This document shows positions 19,626 to 30,661 of a stretch of 64,000 nt of DNA, piece by piece. The translations under genes were made by a program, and so were the position numbers. Under the pieces are notes generated by a model. The model was not told where the DNA came from, searched no databases, and saw only the letters and a list, made by a program, of their open reading frames with translations. The stretch covers positions 999,980 through 1,063,979 of the forward strand of contig NW_003314275.1 of assembly GCF_000143415.4 (NCBI RefSeq). Direction: 5' to 3'. Every line of letters starts with the position of its first letter. Position 1 is the stretch's first letter. The stretch comes from Selaginella moellendorffii. Lineage: Eukaryota; Streptophyta; Lycopodiopsida; Selaginellales; Selaginellaceae.

Positions 19626-21831
19626 TTAAGTGATGGCTGCCTCGGGATTTGGAAGTAGCAAGAGCTCTTCCAGCGTGCTTGTTTTTCGTGCTCGGCTCCT
19701 TCCCACGCCTTTGAGCAATGCCAATAGCCTCTCCCGGTCTCGTGCTACATCCGGATGAACAGTTCCCAGGAGCTCTTCTTTGATTTCCACAACGTTTTCC
19801 AGAAGAGCGATTGCATCGTTAACTCTGAAGCAAAAAAAAACAAAACTTAGACGGGAAAGCAAGGAGAATACAAACCTTCCAAGAGCGTCGTAACACCCAG
19901 CGAGATTGCTAGACACCGCCAGTGTCTCCGCGTGATGAGGTCCAACAGCTTTCTCCAGTATTCTCTTTGCTTCTTCGAAGTGCTTCACCGCATTGTCGAG
20001 CTGCTGAAGTTCCACGCTTGCCAGGGCCAGCTGATTAAACAGGACGCCCAGGAATGTCGTCTCTCTGTCCGTCCCGAACTTGAGCTTTAGTATAGCGCTG
20101 TTGAAAGCAGTGTATGCCTCCGAGAATTTTCCCATTACGTAGAGGAGAACTCCCATCTGTGCCTCCACGCCTGCGGCAGCACTTTGCTCCCCGGGAGCAA
20201 GCTGTAAGATGTCCAGTGCTCTCTTCAGTAGCGACAATGCCTGCTCGCGTTCTCCCATAGCTTCGTAAACACCCGCAACCTCGACCAAACCACTTGAAAG
20301 TTCATGCCCGGCGTTGTTCTTCCCGAAAATCTTCAATGCATTCTCGCAGTAAGTCTTGGCTTCCCGTTGTCTTCCTGTCTTTAGGTAGAGGTCCGCGAGG
20401 CTCACGTAAACAGCGGCAACAGCAGTATGGGAGTCTCCCTTGGCCGACTTCAGAATTGTGAGAGCTTTCTGGTACGAGAAAACCGCCTCGTCGTAGCGAC
20501 CAAGAGCAAAATAAGCCTCTCCAATGCTGCAGTCGACTGAGGCAACGTCCAGATCCTGGCCATTACAGCTCAACGTTGTGCTTGCCAGTACCAAATGCTC
20601 TAAAGCCATCTCGTGTTCACCTTTCCCTGCGTGTATTAATGCCATGAGCTTTCTGTCTATGGCTTCGTCCACTGAACCGGCAGGGCTGTGTTGGCTGTGT
20701 ATGTCAAGGACGTGCTTGCAAAGCTGTTGAGCTTCGTCAAATTGCATCACCTGGACAGGAGATAAAAAATATATAATTAGAAAATCGAAAACTAAGAACT
20801 CGAAAAATGAGAGGAGAGCTTACCTGAAGATGAGCTTCTGATAAGTATCGGCAAGTCTCTGCAACTCGTGGATCCATGTCTCCAAGCACCTGCTTTTGCA
20901 CGTCCAATGCGTTGTGATAGGAAGCCAGAGCCATTTCGTGCTTTCCTACGAGGGAAAGCGTATCACCAAGCTGCATATGCCCGGCGAAAACAGCCAGTGC
21001 GTGCTCCGACCCCTGATCTACGCTGGGAATGAGCAAGGAGCTCTCCAGCACCTTGATCGCTTCGTCGTAACGACCGAGCCGGCAATACCCCGCAGCTACA
21101 ATGTGTAGACATAGCACCAGCTCCAAGTTGGCCACCTCGCCATCTTCTTTCTCGAACAAAGTCGCGGCTCGAGACGCGTAATCTATAGCTTTGAGCGGAT
21201 TGTCCCCGGCGATATGGCTTGCTCTTGCCAGCCTCAGGAGGTTCAGAGCGTTGCTGTTCACGAGCTTCGGGTGATGCTGCTGCTGTGTCTCTTGTTCATC
21301 CAGACCAGCATCACTTTCGACGGCCTCCTGTTCCAGCTGTTTGCTTGGTTCCTTTGGTGGGGAATCACTCTTGATCGACTTTCGAGTTAAAGGCTTGCTC
21401 GGCGACTTTTGCTTTCTTGGAGGCGTCGGAGGACTTGCTCGAACCGGCGGTTTCTTGTCCAGAGAGTTTCTAAGACGAGAATTCACCGAACCTTTCGCCT
21501 GGCTGGGAAACTTGGCTTCCGCTGGGTTCTCTCTCGAAACAGCTTCACTTTCCTCCGGCGATATAGCTGGATTCTCGGCACTCGACTCCACGACGTCATT
21601 AAGTTCCTGAGAGCCCTCGTTTTCGTCGTGACTACCAGGCGCAATTGCTTCACTGTCAGAAGGAGCCGTGGAATTTTTACCGGCGGGAGAATTCCTTCCA
21701 GCGCTGATCTTCATTGCCTCGTTGCTGCTAGCGTTGGAAGCTTTGTTCTTCGTCTCTTCTTTCCCTTTGACACCTTTGCGGCCGGGCGGAGAGGCCGCCT
21801 TACGTGCATTGTCCGTTACTAAGCTCGGCAT
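19626..21831 (-). CDS. CMU/kinesin light chain-related TPR protein
   Basis: Three exons on the minus strand, 21831-20824, 20750-19876 and 19824-19626, with introns of 73 and 51 bp; 693 residues. The first 200 or so residues are disordered, rich in Ser, Pro, Lys and Glu. Then tetratricopeptide repeats begin (NALNLLRLARASHIAGDNPLKA region) and continue nearly to the end, with clear units such as GRYDEAIKVLESSL, GRYDEAVFSYQKALTILK and QLDNAVKHFEEAKRILEKAVGP. The C-terminus GRSRARKTSTLEELL matches the plant KLCR/CMU family. These proteins bind cortical microtubules, keep them in place as cellulose synthases move, and act with IQD scaffolds. No kinesin heavy-chain partner is implied in plants. The start is the first ATG in frame. 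Confidence 0.93.
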
Positions 21832-22392
21832 CCTCCCCTTCTTTTAGAAAATCTTAGAACCTATTAAATTCCAGAGAAAGAGAACTAACGTTAGGAAAGA
21901 ACACCTACCTAGGAGGAAGACAAAGAAGAATTCCTACTAGAGCTTGCAATCTAATTCATTCCTACAGCCTTGCAAAGAATTTCAAGAAATCTCACGCTCA
22001 CCTCTCCGGCAGGAGCTCCAACGCTCGAACCACGACGCACATTGCGCGAATTTTCAAGGCGATTCAATCGATTTGACGCCCGAGTGGAATCTGGCATTGG
22101 CGTGGTAGATCAGCCCCAGAGCAGCGAGAAATCCTGGAACTAGGGAGAGATTTCTTACCTAGAAGACGAGCGCTCTATCAGACAGTGCGCTCCAATTTTT
22201 CCCCGTTCTAGACCCTACATTCTCACACACACAAGCGCCTCAAAAGCTAGGCGCTAATTAATCACTGGCTAACGTTACTCCACATGCGCTTTAATGCTAA
22301 ACATTCGCAGTATATACCCCCACGGTGCCAGTATTCCACCGCGATTAGGGTTCTTCGAGAGTGTCGAGCGATGGCGGAGGAGCTGGAGGACA
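21832..22392. promoter_or_regulatory. Divergent promoter between CMU/KLCR and the membrane protein gene
   Basis: The start codons lie 561 bp apart on opposite strands. The half near CMU probably holds its 5' UTR, possibly spliced (AG/GT-like sites around 21900-22160). No conserved box was found except TTAGGGTT at about 22345. Confidence 0.35.
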
Positions 22393-24161
22393 ATGCAGCA
22401 GGGCGGAAGGTATGATTCTCGTAGATTACGCGAGATGGAGCTTCAATCGGGCAGAGCGGCTGCCTTGGCGAGCCGGATGAGCGCCGCCGGTGGTGGATTT
22501 TCGAGCATGAGATTAGTTCTTGGGCACAGAGATTTTGCGCTGCTTGGGCAATGCGGCGTCTCAATCGGCCGCGGCAGGAAGAGGATTGACAGGAAGTATG
22601 GGTGCGATGGCGTAGCCGGTATTAGCAGTGCATTGTCCATGGATTGGAGGCCAGCATTCGATGAAGTGCTGCTCATGTCTAGCGTGCTACTTGCTTATGT
22701 TGCTGGTGTTGTGAGACCTTTTGCGGGGCTCACTGGGAAGAAAGCGTTGGAGCTGCCGGTTTCTACTGGATCGTAAGTAGCGTGAAGTTCTTGCCTTTCG
22801 ATACTAAGAACGTTTTTTTCTTCTTTGTGTGTTAAATAGCATTGCTGAGAATGATCAGCAGAAGCAAATTCGTGTTAGCAACAGCGACTTCGTGTGGGAT
22901 ACTATGAGCCGAAAGCTCGTCGAGGCCATTTCTACAGTGGAGGCTGGCGCCATGGACGTTTCCTCGACGCCACTTACTTCCAATCCATCACTATGCTTGC
23001 AAGCGCTAGCTTATGGTCCGAGGCTCCGGCTCCTTCTGGCAGCGCTGTCGCTACTACGCAACGAGGCAGGCATTGACACTTACCTTTCAAGTAACTAGTT
23101 TGGTTGTGTGGATTTTGGATCTGACAAACGGCTGTTTTGTGGTTTCAGGCTAGCAGCAGGGAGATATCCTTGGAGGACGTATGTAGCATGGTTGGGCCTG
23201 TATGCAGGCTTTGGATCTCCCAGGAATTAAGAAAGACTGAAAAGACTTCAGCAGGCTACTTTTCAGGCAGCATGATCAAGACTGAGGATTTAAGTGGCGA
23301 CGTAGAAACTGAAGCCAAGGAGTATATGTCAACACGCCTTCAAAGAAGCGGAAAAGCCAACCTTTACGCTGATTTCCTTTATCACCAATGCAAAAAGTCA
23401 TTCAGGTAATCAATGTCTTTGTGGACTTCAATCGTTAGCATTTCTTTTCTTGCAGCTCGAGAACCTTTTCTGATCAGGCCGTGTCTACCAATCTTGCAAA
23501 CAATGTCCTAGAGGATATCGTGATAGCTATTTCTGACGGGGCAGCTGCTATGTATCTGGGAGCCGTTTCTGGTGTTATTACGGGCTGGCCGACATTACTG
23601 CTTCCATCAATCTGCTCTACACGGAGCCTTGAAAGATTTCGAAACGAGGTATGGCAACACGCGAGTTTGTTAAAGATTTAAGTTTGAGCTTTTAGTTTCG
23701 TGCAGGTGGCATTGTATCAATGGATTCATTACAACTTCGACTCTGTTGCAGCCATTTACGAAGACCGAGTGGAGCTATGGGGACTCACTGCGAACGCAGG
23801 CAAGAACGAACCTGCTGCAAATAAAGCTCAGAAAAAACAGAAGAGAAAACCACTCGAAGGTGTTGACGAGCTGTATTTTGATCGCTTAAGCGTTCGCGTG
23901 AGAAGGAGCAAAGAACTGAAAGCTCTATCTGGATGGTAAATGGATTTGTCAATTTGCTATTGTCTTACGAACTGTGCACTTTGCAGGAGGTACTATTACA
24001 GCCTGTACATGGAATTCTCTGACGTTGTTGGTCCCCTTCTGCGAATACTGGTGACGAAACTGGGACAAGGTCTGTCGTTCCTGCTCGTCTGCCTTATAGG
24101 CAGATCGTTTGGACTCATTTACCAGGGAATAAGGCAGAGTGTGAAGTGGTCTTCAGACTGA
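22393..24161 (+). CDS. Unrecognised plant protein with two or three membrane segments
   Basis: Six exons: 22393-22772, 22840-23065, 23149-23405, 23456-23648, 23706-23935 and 23987-24161, giving 486 residues; all junctions keep frame. The N-terminus is Arg/Ser/Ala-rich, which suggests an organelle transit peptide, though starts at 22393, 22435 or 22468 are all possible. Hydrophobic segments: LLMSSVLLAYVAGVV (about residues 96-112), a middle Ala/Gly-rich stretch AAAMYLGAVSGVITGWP, and LSFLLVCLIGRSFGLIY near the end. A Lys-rich insert (KAQKKQKRKP) lies before the last exon. I do not recognise the family. The second intron (23066-23148) works in frame only with a GC donor; the nearby GTAACT site shifts the frame. 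It is divergent from CMU and convergent with the SDR gene. Confidence 0.75.
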
Positions 24162-24237
24162 TTTCATTGCTTAAAGAAACTCGTGAATTTTTTATGAGAA
24201 GTTCTTTCATTTGCGACTAAACCTCTTACTTTTCAGC

Positions 24238-25086
24238 TCACTCGTATGGATTTCTAAAGGGATCGAAAGGCCTCGACGCACTAAGACCTCCATCGAGCAC
24301 CAGGTTGTGTCCACTTATGTACTTAGCATCTTGACTGCACAGGAACAGCGCGGCATTCGCAACGTCCTCCACTTCTAGCTTGGTTCCTGCAAGCTCTGAG
24401 TTGCAAACATATGCTTCTTGAATCTGTTCCGAGGTAAGTGTCGGTTGTAATTTTTGGAGCAGTTTTGTCAGAAGCGGAGTAATGATCCCCACTGGTGATA
24501 TGCAGTTCACCCGGATTCCGTGGCGTCCAAGTTCGCTGGCTGCGGTCTTGGTGATACCAATAATCGCGTGCTTGCTGATGGTATAGCTGTGGTAAGTTCT
24601 CTGTGCTACCACTGCTGATATGCTACACATGTTTAGAATGCAGCGCATGGAGTCCGTGCTGGAGATCATGGCTTTCGCAGCGTGCTTGACACCGAAAAGT
24701 GTTCCTTTGACGTTGACACTGCAAACGTGATCGAAACTCGAGGCATCGATATCAGTGATCCGGAGGAACGCTTGCTCAGGTTTGCCTGCGTCTACTACTC
24801 CAGCATTGTTAAACATTATATCCAATGTTTTCCCATAGGTGGAAGTGGCAAACTCGACGCAAGCAGATACTTGGTCCTCGCAGCTAACATCACAGTGGAA
24901 GTATCGGCTGTTTGGACCAAGATCCTTGACGAGAGCGCTCCCTTTCTCGTCCTGGATGTCCGCAACTACGACTTTGGCACCCTGAGAAGCAAAGAGCTTT
25001 GCAGTTGTAGCTCCTATACCACTGGCTCCTCCAGTGATTATAGCAACTCTGCCGTCCAGTCTGTAGAGATCACATAAGGTGAGCAT
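24238..25086 (-). CDS. Short-chain dehydrogenase/reductase (classical SDR, SDR110C-like)
   Basis: Single exon, 282 residues. It is an NAD(P)-dependent oxidoreductase with a Rossmann fold: cofactor motif TGGASGIG (about 19-26), VVVADIQDEKG with an acidic residue after strand 2 that favours NAD, the CDV motif, NNAGV (about 92-96), the catalytic Ser in NMCSIS, and catalytic YTISK (Tyr and Lys). NCISPVGIITP and the C-terminal YISGHNLVLDGG are typical of the plant group containing ABA2 (xanthoxin dehydrogenase), secoisolariciresinol dehydrogenase and momilactone synthases. The substrate cannot be read from the sequence. It converges on the membrane protein gene, with 76 bp between stops. The ATG at 25084-25086 is the only one giving a full Rossmann fold. 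Confidence 0.95.
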   Translation of the reverse strand: MLTLCDLYRLDGRVAIITGGASGIGATTAKLFASQGAKVVVADIQDEKGSALVKDLGPNSRYFHCDVSCEDQVSACVEFATSTYGKTLDIMFNNAGVVDAGKPEQAFLRITDIDASSFDHVCSVNVKGTLFGVKHAAKAMISSTDSMRCILNMCSISAVVAQRTYHSYTISKHAIIGITKTAASELGRHGIRVNCISPVGIITPLLTKLLQKLQPTLTSEQIQEAYVCNSELAGTKLEVEDVANAALFLCSQDAKYISGHNLVLDGGLSASRPFDPFRNPYE

Positions 25087-25159
25087 TTTGGTTCTAAAAC
25101 TGATTCTTGCTTACTTCTTTCCAGGTGTGAAGGAGCTCGCAACTGTGTGGAAAGTTATC

Positions 25160-25543
25160 TTACGAGAAGTGGAACAAGATCTCGTAGCCAGTCGGAGACG
25201 ATGAGGAGCTCCCACAAATCGAGCTGTGATACTCGTCATTCCAGCCAGCAAGCAGATAGCCCTCTCGAGGTACGCAAAAGCGAACTTTTATCTGAGTCCT
25301 TGGCTTTGTCTTGCCTGGTTTGTCAATGATTCCCTTCTTGTAGTTGGAAGATTCTATTCGGCTAACGGAATGGAGTGGCCATGGCGCTCTTGAATCACAT
25401 GTAAGTTCCCGTCTATTTTTTTTTTCGATCTTCGGACGATAGCTCGTGCGTGCACAGCTGCGCCAGAGCTCCACGCAAAAATCGAGGAAAATCCTCGGAT
25501 CGAAGAAACCCATACCTCGAAACACGGCAGGAGCCTCGGCCAT
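25160..25543 (-). CDS. Small hypothetical ORF, uncertain
   Basis: An open frame of 127 codons starts with ATG upstream of the SDR gene on the same strand. Composition is protein-like (MAEAPAVFRGMGFFDPRIFL at the start, basic middle, Ser-rich end), but it contains a poly-A run and GT/AG sites that allow other splicings. It may instead be the 5' leader or an upstream exon of the SDR transcript. Confidence 0.25.
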   Translation of the reverse strand: MAEAPAVFRGMGFFDPRIFLDFCVELWRSCARTSYRPKIEKKNRRELTCDSRAPWPLHSVSRIESSNYKKGIIDKPGKTKPRTQIKVRFCVPREGYLLAGWNDEYHSSICGSSSSSPTGYEILFHFS

Positions 25544-25599
25544 GCTGCCAACATATCACTATTGCATTGCATTGGAGACAAGAACAGGCGGATTTCCTG

Positions 25600-27560
25600 G
25601 TCCGCATCTACAACAAGCCACAGAACCGTTACGGTACCACAAAACACATTACTACCAGTTAAACCTTGGTGGAACGAGGAGTGCCATCGGCTTCACACAG
25701 CATACAAGCAGGCCAAACTAAGAGGACACTTAGCAGCACAGTCTCTGCGTTGAGATTTCAGGAAAATGGCTAGGGCATGAGCTTGCTTCCACGCTAAATG
25801 TTTCAGCATGCTTGGGAAGTGAGGAAAGCTTACTGTATTTTTAGCAAGCATTGCTTTCCAGTGATCACACTCTGGGTTCAATATATCTGCCAGGTGCATG
25901 AGCCAGCAACAGTTTTTACTTTCCCAAAATCCACATTGCTGACAATTCTATACCTGATTTTCTTTGATGGATCATTCATGGCATTTGTCCAAATCGAGGA
26001 AGCGTGGAATTCGAACACTTAGGGGTGCTCCAAATTACCACAGAACAGATGAAGACAGTGATCCAATCCCTCACATGCATGTCTATGGATTCACTGCCGA
26101 GCTATTGCCCCCATCCTCTTGCCAACTTTTCAACGAAATCATCCAACACGGTTTTCCACAGACCTGGAACACAACAACCAATGTACAAGGCTGGAGATCT
26201 AGCACCTCCAACTATCATGCCATAATGATCTCAACAATCTTGGTGAAGCTTCTGGCCAAATGTCTGGAGCAACTTCTTGTGAGCTGGACAGAGGACCAAG
26301 AATGCAGAGCAAGAGGGCAGGCCACTGCATTTTAGCTGCATCAACCACTTGGTGACGCTGTGTGTAGCCCTTGACAAACTGCATGCACACCTGCGAACCT
26401 CAGTGTATGCATGCTATGTCGATAAAGTAAAAGCCTGTGATAAGGTATTGAGGAGGTGACAATTCGCACGACTCCACGAACTAAATGTCCTGCCAAGCTC
26501 ATCAGGCTCATTTAGAGGCTCTACAAAAACGTAAAAGAAGAAATCCTACAACACACTCTGATCTACTGTGACACAGGTGTTCGACAAGGCTTGCCCCTAT
26601 CATCCACTCTCTTTGGCCTCTTTATCGATGGGCTGGAAATGTTAATGGCAGGGACACTCCCTCCTTGGTCTTGCTCGCCAGGATCAGCTGCTCATATATG
26701 CAAATGACCTGGCCGCTACGCAGCTGGAACTTCAACACCAACTAGGCACCCTCCTGACGCATTTCTGACTCCACAGGCCTTGTAATAAGCATGAGTAAAA
26801 TGAAGATGATAGTTTTTGGCCCGGACACAGTGAGCAAGTTCCACTTCAAGGAGGAATGGATTGAGCACACGGAGAAATATAAACACCTAGGATACACTGT
26901 TGATTGACGTCTCCTATGGAAAACCAGAGTAGAGGAGTGCATTGCATCAGCAGTAAGGGCCAGCACACATCTTCAATCGGATTGCTGCAAAGCCAACATA
27001 CATAAGGTGGGGTGTCAAACACACTTATTATATGACAAAGGTAACAATGGTGGCCTTGTATGGAGTAGAAAGATAAAGTCCAAACCATGTGGGACAAGCT
27101 TGAGCAATCAACAAGTGCTTCATCTCAGCAGAATTTGGGGTCTACAGGCTTTATACCTGATTGTGGTTCTTGAATAAAGATTCTCACTTGGAGATGTTTA
27201 CATGCAAAATGCTCTCTACAGCCAGAAACTTGCAGACGTAGCAATTGCTGAATCGCAACACATGGCTGAAGCGGCACACTCTCAAGGTATGGATGGCCAC
27301 CCTAGGCCACGACCTTTCCATATTGATAACAGAATTGATTAAGCAACTTAAGTTTTGGACATGGCAATCCCTCCAACGATGGTGTGAGACCAATGTCCTT
27401 TTCATGTGAACACCATTAATCCCATGTGACTTAGACCTTTGCTGCCATGCAATATTTGCCTCTACCCCATATGTTACAAAGAAGTCAAGGACATAGAGCA
27501 TATGGTCAACATGTGCCCAACCTATGCTCTACTATACCAGCCATGGTCCCCTGAGGTGCA
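25600..27560 (+). mobile_element. Decayed LINE (non-LTR retrotransposon), 3' part
   Basis: Plus-strand pieces in shifting frames show LINE marks in the right order. First comes KPWWNEECHRLHTAYKQAK (about 25660-25720), the junction between endonuclease and reverse transcriptase; then TILVKLLAKCLEQLL (about 26230); then the RT motif GVRQGLPLSSTLFGLFIDGLE (about 26575-26640), a worn form of GxRQGCPLSPxLF. A final CNICLYPICY...EHMVNMC finger (about 27450-27515) gives the Cys-Cys-His-Cys pattern of LINE C-termini. Many stops and shifts make it inactive. The 5' end and the poly-A tail are not clear. Confidence 0.8.
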
Positions 27561-28433
27561 GATCTACACGTAATCCTAGAAGGTGAACTTTGGGCCAAAG
27601 AAATCTGTAAATTTCTATGAGATCAAGCACCAATCACATAATAGTTGAGTAAGAGTGACTACACTTCTCACAACGACTAAGTGAGGATCACATTGAGGTT
27701 CAAACCCAAGATGCTACAGGAGGTATGGCAGGCAGATTGGTTAAGCCCAAGGTGGGGATAGAAGGCTTAGTGGTAGGAGCCTTAGAGGTGTGAAATTAAA
27801 AGTTTTCGAATAATAAATAAAGGAAATATTTATTTAAATGTGATCATGACTTTTAACAAAAATTTGCTAAAATATGGAAATGGAATACAAAAATATGCAT
27901 ATTTATTAGCCCAAAAACCCTAACTTATATATAGAAGTGAGTGGTCCAGATTGAAACTAATTCGACAGTTATCCAAATCCCACTATGCTAATATTAATAT
28001 ATGACATTGTAGATATACACTTAAACCTTATATCATCCCTTTATCTTGGAATGATGGAAAATAATCAGGGTTTTGTACATTAGGAGGAAGCATTGGTAGA
28101 TCTGAATGTGGTGTTAGTTGTTTATAATCCCTGTATACAAAGTGTTTCAACCATTATATATCCACAATTGTTGGAGGTAGTTTGTTGGATGTCATATTAA
28201 ACTTTATAAATTTGCGATCCAACTTGCCACAACATTCGATATAATCCCCTTCCAATTGACAGTTGGACGGATTGGAAGAGGGAATAGAGGAATAAAATGG
28301 AAATATAAGAGGAAGTAATGGAGAGATAAAAGTGATGGAAACGAAGGTAGAAATATATAGATGAAAATGAACAAAAGTGAAATAGATAGAAAAAATATAA
28401 AGAAGTATAAGATAAGGGGGAAACATCTCAAAG
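27561..28433. other. AT-rich stretch, no gene seen
   Basis: No coding signal. The last 20 bases (GATAAGGGGGAAACATCTC region) resemble the polypurine tract before the family A LTR, so part of this stretch may be a worn family A interior. Confidence 0.35.
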
Positions 28434-29555
28434 TGTTGCAAATGTGGTATAAAAAATTATCTGTTGGTTAGTCCTTTTGGATATTATTTCCTTATTACCA
28501 CAATAGTAGGATACTTGAACCTTTATCAATTTTTTTTGTTTAAGTGTTAATAAACTTGATTTAGCATCTGTACTTAGCCAAATGAACATAAGGTAAGAAC
28601 TTCTATGTGTTTCTTATTGAGCATATTTGGCTTGGCTCTTAGTTTTCTTTTGCTTTGTTCTACACTAGTGTGATAAAACCTTTGTGTATTGAGACTAGTC
28701 TCTCAATATTGCCAGATAATAGTTTACCATATTTGCTAAACACCTTCGCTATCATGCTTTTTGTATTAGTTTTGTATGGTTCCAATTGCTATTTATATCC
28801 CTTTACCCCTTTTGAGGAATGCATACTTTGGGTTTTCACCCCTAGTCTCCCTTAGTACCAAGAGTTAATTTCTAGGACAATTATGAAACATATTAAATAT
28901 GGAATGATGCTAGATTTTAAATTTGGACATGGAACCAACACCATTGTATTCAAGATAATCTCTATATTCTTTAAATATGCCAAATTAGTAGATCTATACA
29001 CTTTCCATAGGGGGTTCCAAATATATAGTAGGGAATAGTGGGTAGGTTAGGTATGGTTGACTAATTTGAGGTATAATCTAACTCCCACTTGTGTGCTTGT
29101 CTTTGTTTTGCATTTGGATTGGATCAAAACCTAAGTTTCACACCATGTTAGCTGATATAGTATCCATGTCCTCGTGTTAAGCCATTAATATGCTAAAATA
29201 GCACTAGACTGTGTTTGGCTTTGTTTTACATGTTGGTTCTGGCAATGAGATGTTGGATGCTCTAGGACTATTCTAACACCGCACTATACTCTTGTCCTTT
29301 CTCTCCTTAGGCAGAATGCTCAAAATTCATTCCATGCTTTGGTTCCTTCATTCCTTAGCTGTAAGCTTGGGAGTTTGGAACCGTTCCTTCGTTCAGTGGC
29401 CCAAGGCCCTGAACCTCGGGTTCCGCACCACTGTCCTTTGGACACGTGGCATGTGACACGTGGCATCTGTCATGTGGCACAAAGAGGGTTTAGGTTCCAC
29501 TTCGTGGTGTTATCCTATGGTAAATCACCATAGGATAAAGGGTCAAAACCACAAT
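28434..29555 (+). repeat. Old family A LTR, heavily mutated
   Basis: It begins TGTTGCAAATG, against TGTCGCGAATG in intact copies, and follows the family A LTR through its whole length: CATAAGGTAAGAAC, ATCATGCTTTTTGTATTAG, the G-box cluster (29443-29464) and the hairpin TTATCCTATGGT/ACCATAGGATAA (29510-29538). Most differences are C-to-T or G-to-A, a sign of methylation decay. The exact 3' end is uncertain (CCACAATCA). A GAGTCC-type array follows at once. Confidence 0.8.
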
Positions 29556-30602
29556 CAAGTCCAAGACTGACTCTGAGACCGAGTTCGAAACTGAGTCCGA
29601 GATCGAGTCCAAGGCCGACTTTGAGACCAAGTTCGAGACCGAGTTTGAGACAAAGTTCAAGACCAAGTCCAAGATCCGAGATTAGGTCTGAGACTGAGTT
29701 TGAGATTGAATCCGAGACAGAGTCCAAGGTTGGGTCTAAGATTGAGTTCGAGATCGAGTTTAAAATTGAGTTCGAGGTCAAGTTCGAGATCAAGTTTGAA
29801 ATCAAGTCCGAAACCGACTTCGAATACTAATATAGGTCATGGGGTGAAAGCCCAAAGCATATGTTTCCCAAAGGGGGGAGGGGGTCCAAAAGTATAGTAG
29901 GGATGATGAGGTTTAGGAATTAGTCTTGAAATAACTCTCTATTGGTGCTTCTAAACTGATTTGAAGTTGAGACTGAGGCTTAGGGGCTTTGGGTGGGAGT
30001 GAGCATGGACTCGGGTGGTGCCAGAAGGGCCACTTAAAGAAGTGTTTAAAAGTAAATCCCACTCCCGAAAGGGAAACCAACTGTAGTGCTCCTAACTCAT
30101 GTAAAGTGGTGCCCCACTTGAGTACCTTGTGACTCATTGGTCCTTACCCCTTCCTAGGGGCTTGGGCCTTCCCTTCGGGATGGAAGTAGGGGAGTAGAGA
30201 CACTCATACCGGGCCATTAAACCATGGTGTTTCCCCCCAGTGCCCCAAAGCAAGTGTTGCACTAAGGCTTAGAATTTAGAGGATCCTATAATCAAGTCTT
30301 ATTGTACCAAAGGATGTTAAGAAGGCTTGGTGTGTTTGGCTGCTTGTGCCTGCTGAGAATGTAGTTGAACCTTAAGTTCAGTCTAACCTGGGGAGGGGGA
30401 TTGGGAGAGATTTGGGAATCTATAAATGGATGGCTAACACTCCATTACTCGTGCAATGAGTAGCTGAAACCAAGTAAAACCAAGTAGGAGCTAGTATAAT
30501 AGGCAGGAACCTTGGCGAGGGAATTTAATTAAGGCCAAGACAGTATTGGTTGAATAGACAAGATAAGCTAGCAAATTGGAAAGGAAAAATTTGTGGCTTA
30601 CA
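29556..30602 (+). repeat. LTR of a family B-related gypsy element (partial), with worn GAGTCC array
   Basis: 29556-29830 is a degenerate array of GAGTCCGAG/GAGTTTGAGATC units. Next comes GGGTGAAAGCCCAAAGC (about 29847), a run of Gs and AAAAGTATAGTAGGG, the same order as in family B LTRs. It ends in GTGGCTTACA at 30602, followed by a primer-binding site. The left end is lost, apparently at the family A LTR. Confidence 0.65.
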
Positions 30603-30605
30603 ATT

Positions 30606-30617
30606 TGGTATCAAAGC
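30606..30617 (+). other. Primer-binding site (tRNA-iMet type)
   Basis: TGGTATCAAAGC, 3 nt after the LTR end, differs by one base from the plant consensus TGGTATCAGAGC. Confidence 0.75.
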
Positions 30618-30661
30618 TTTTTCCTCAGTTATAGTGAAGGATAGAGGTAGATTGCTGGGAG

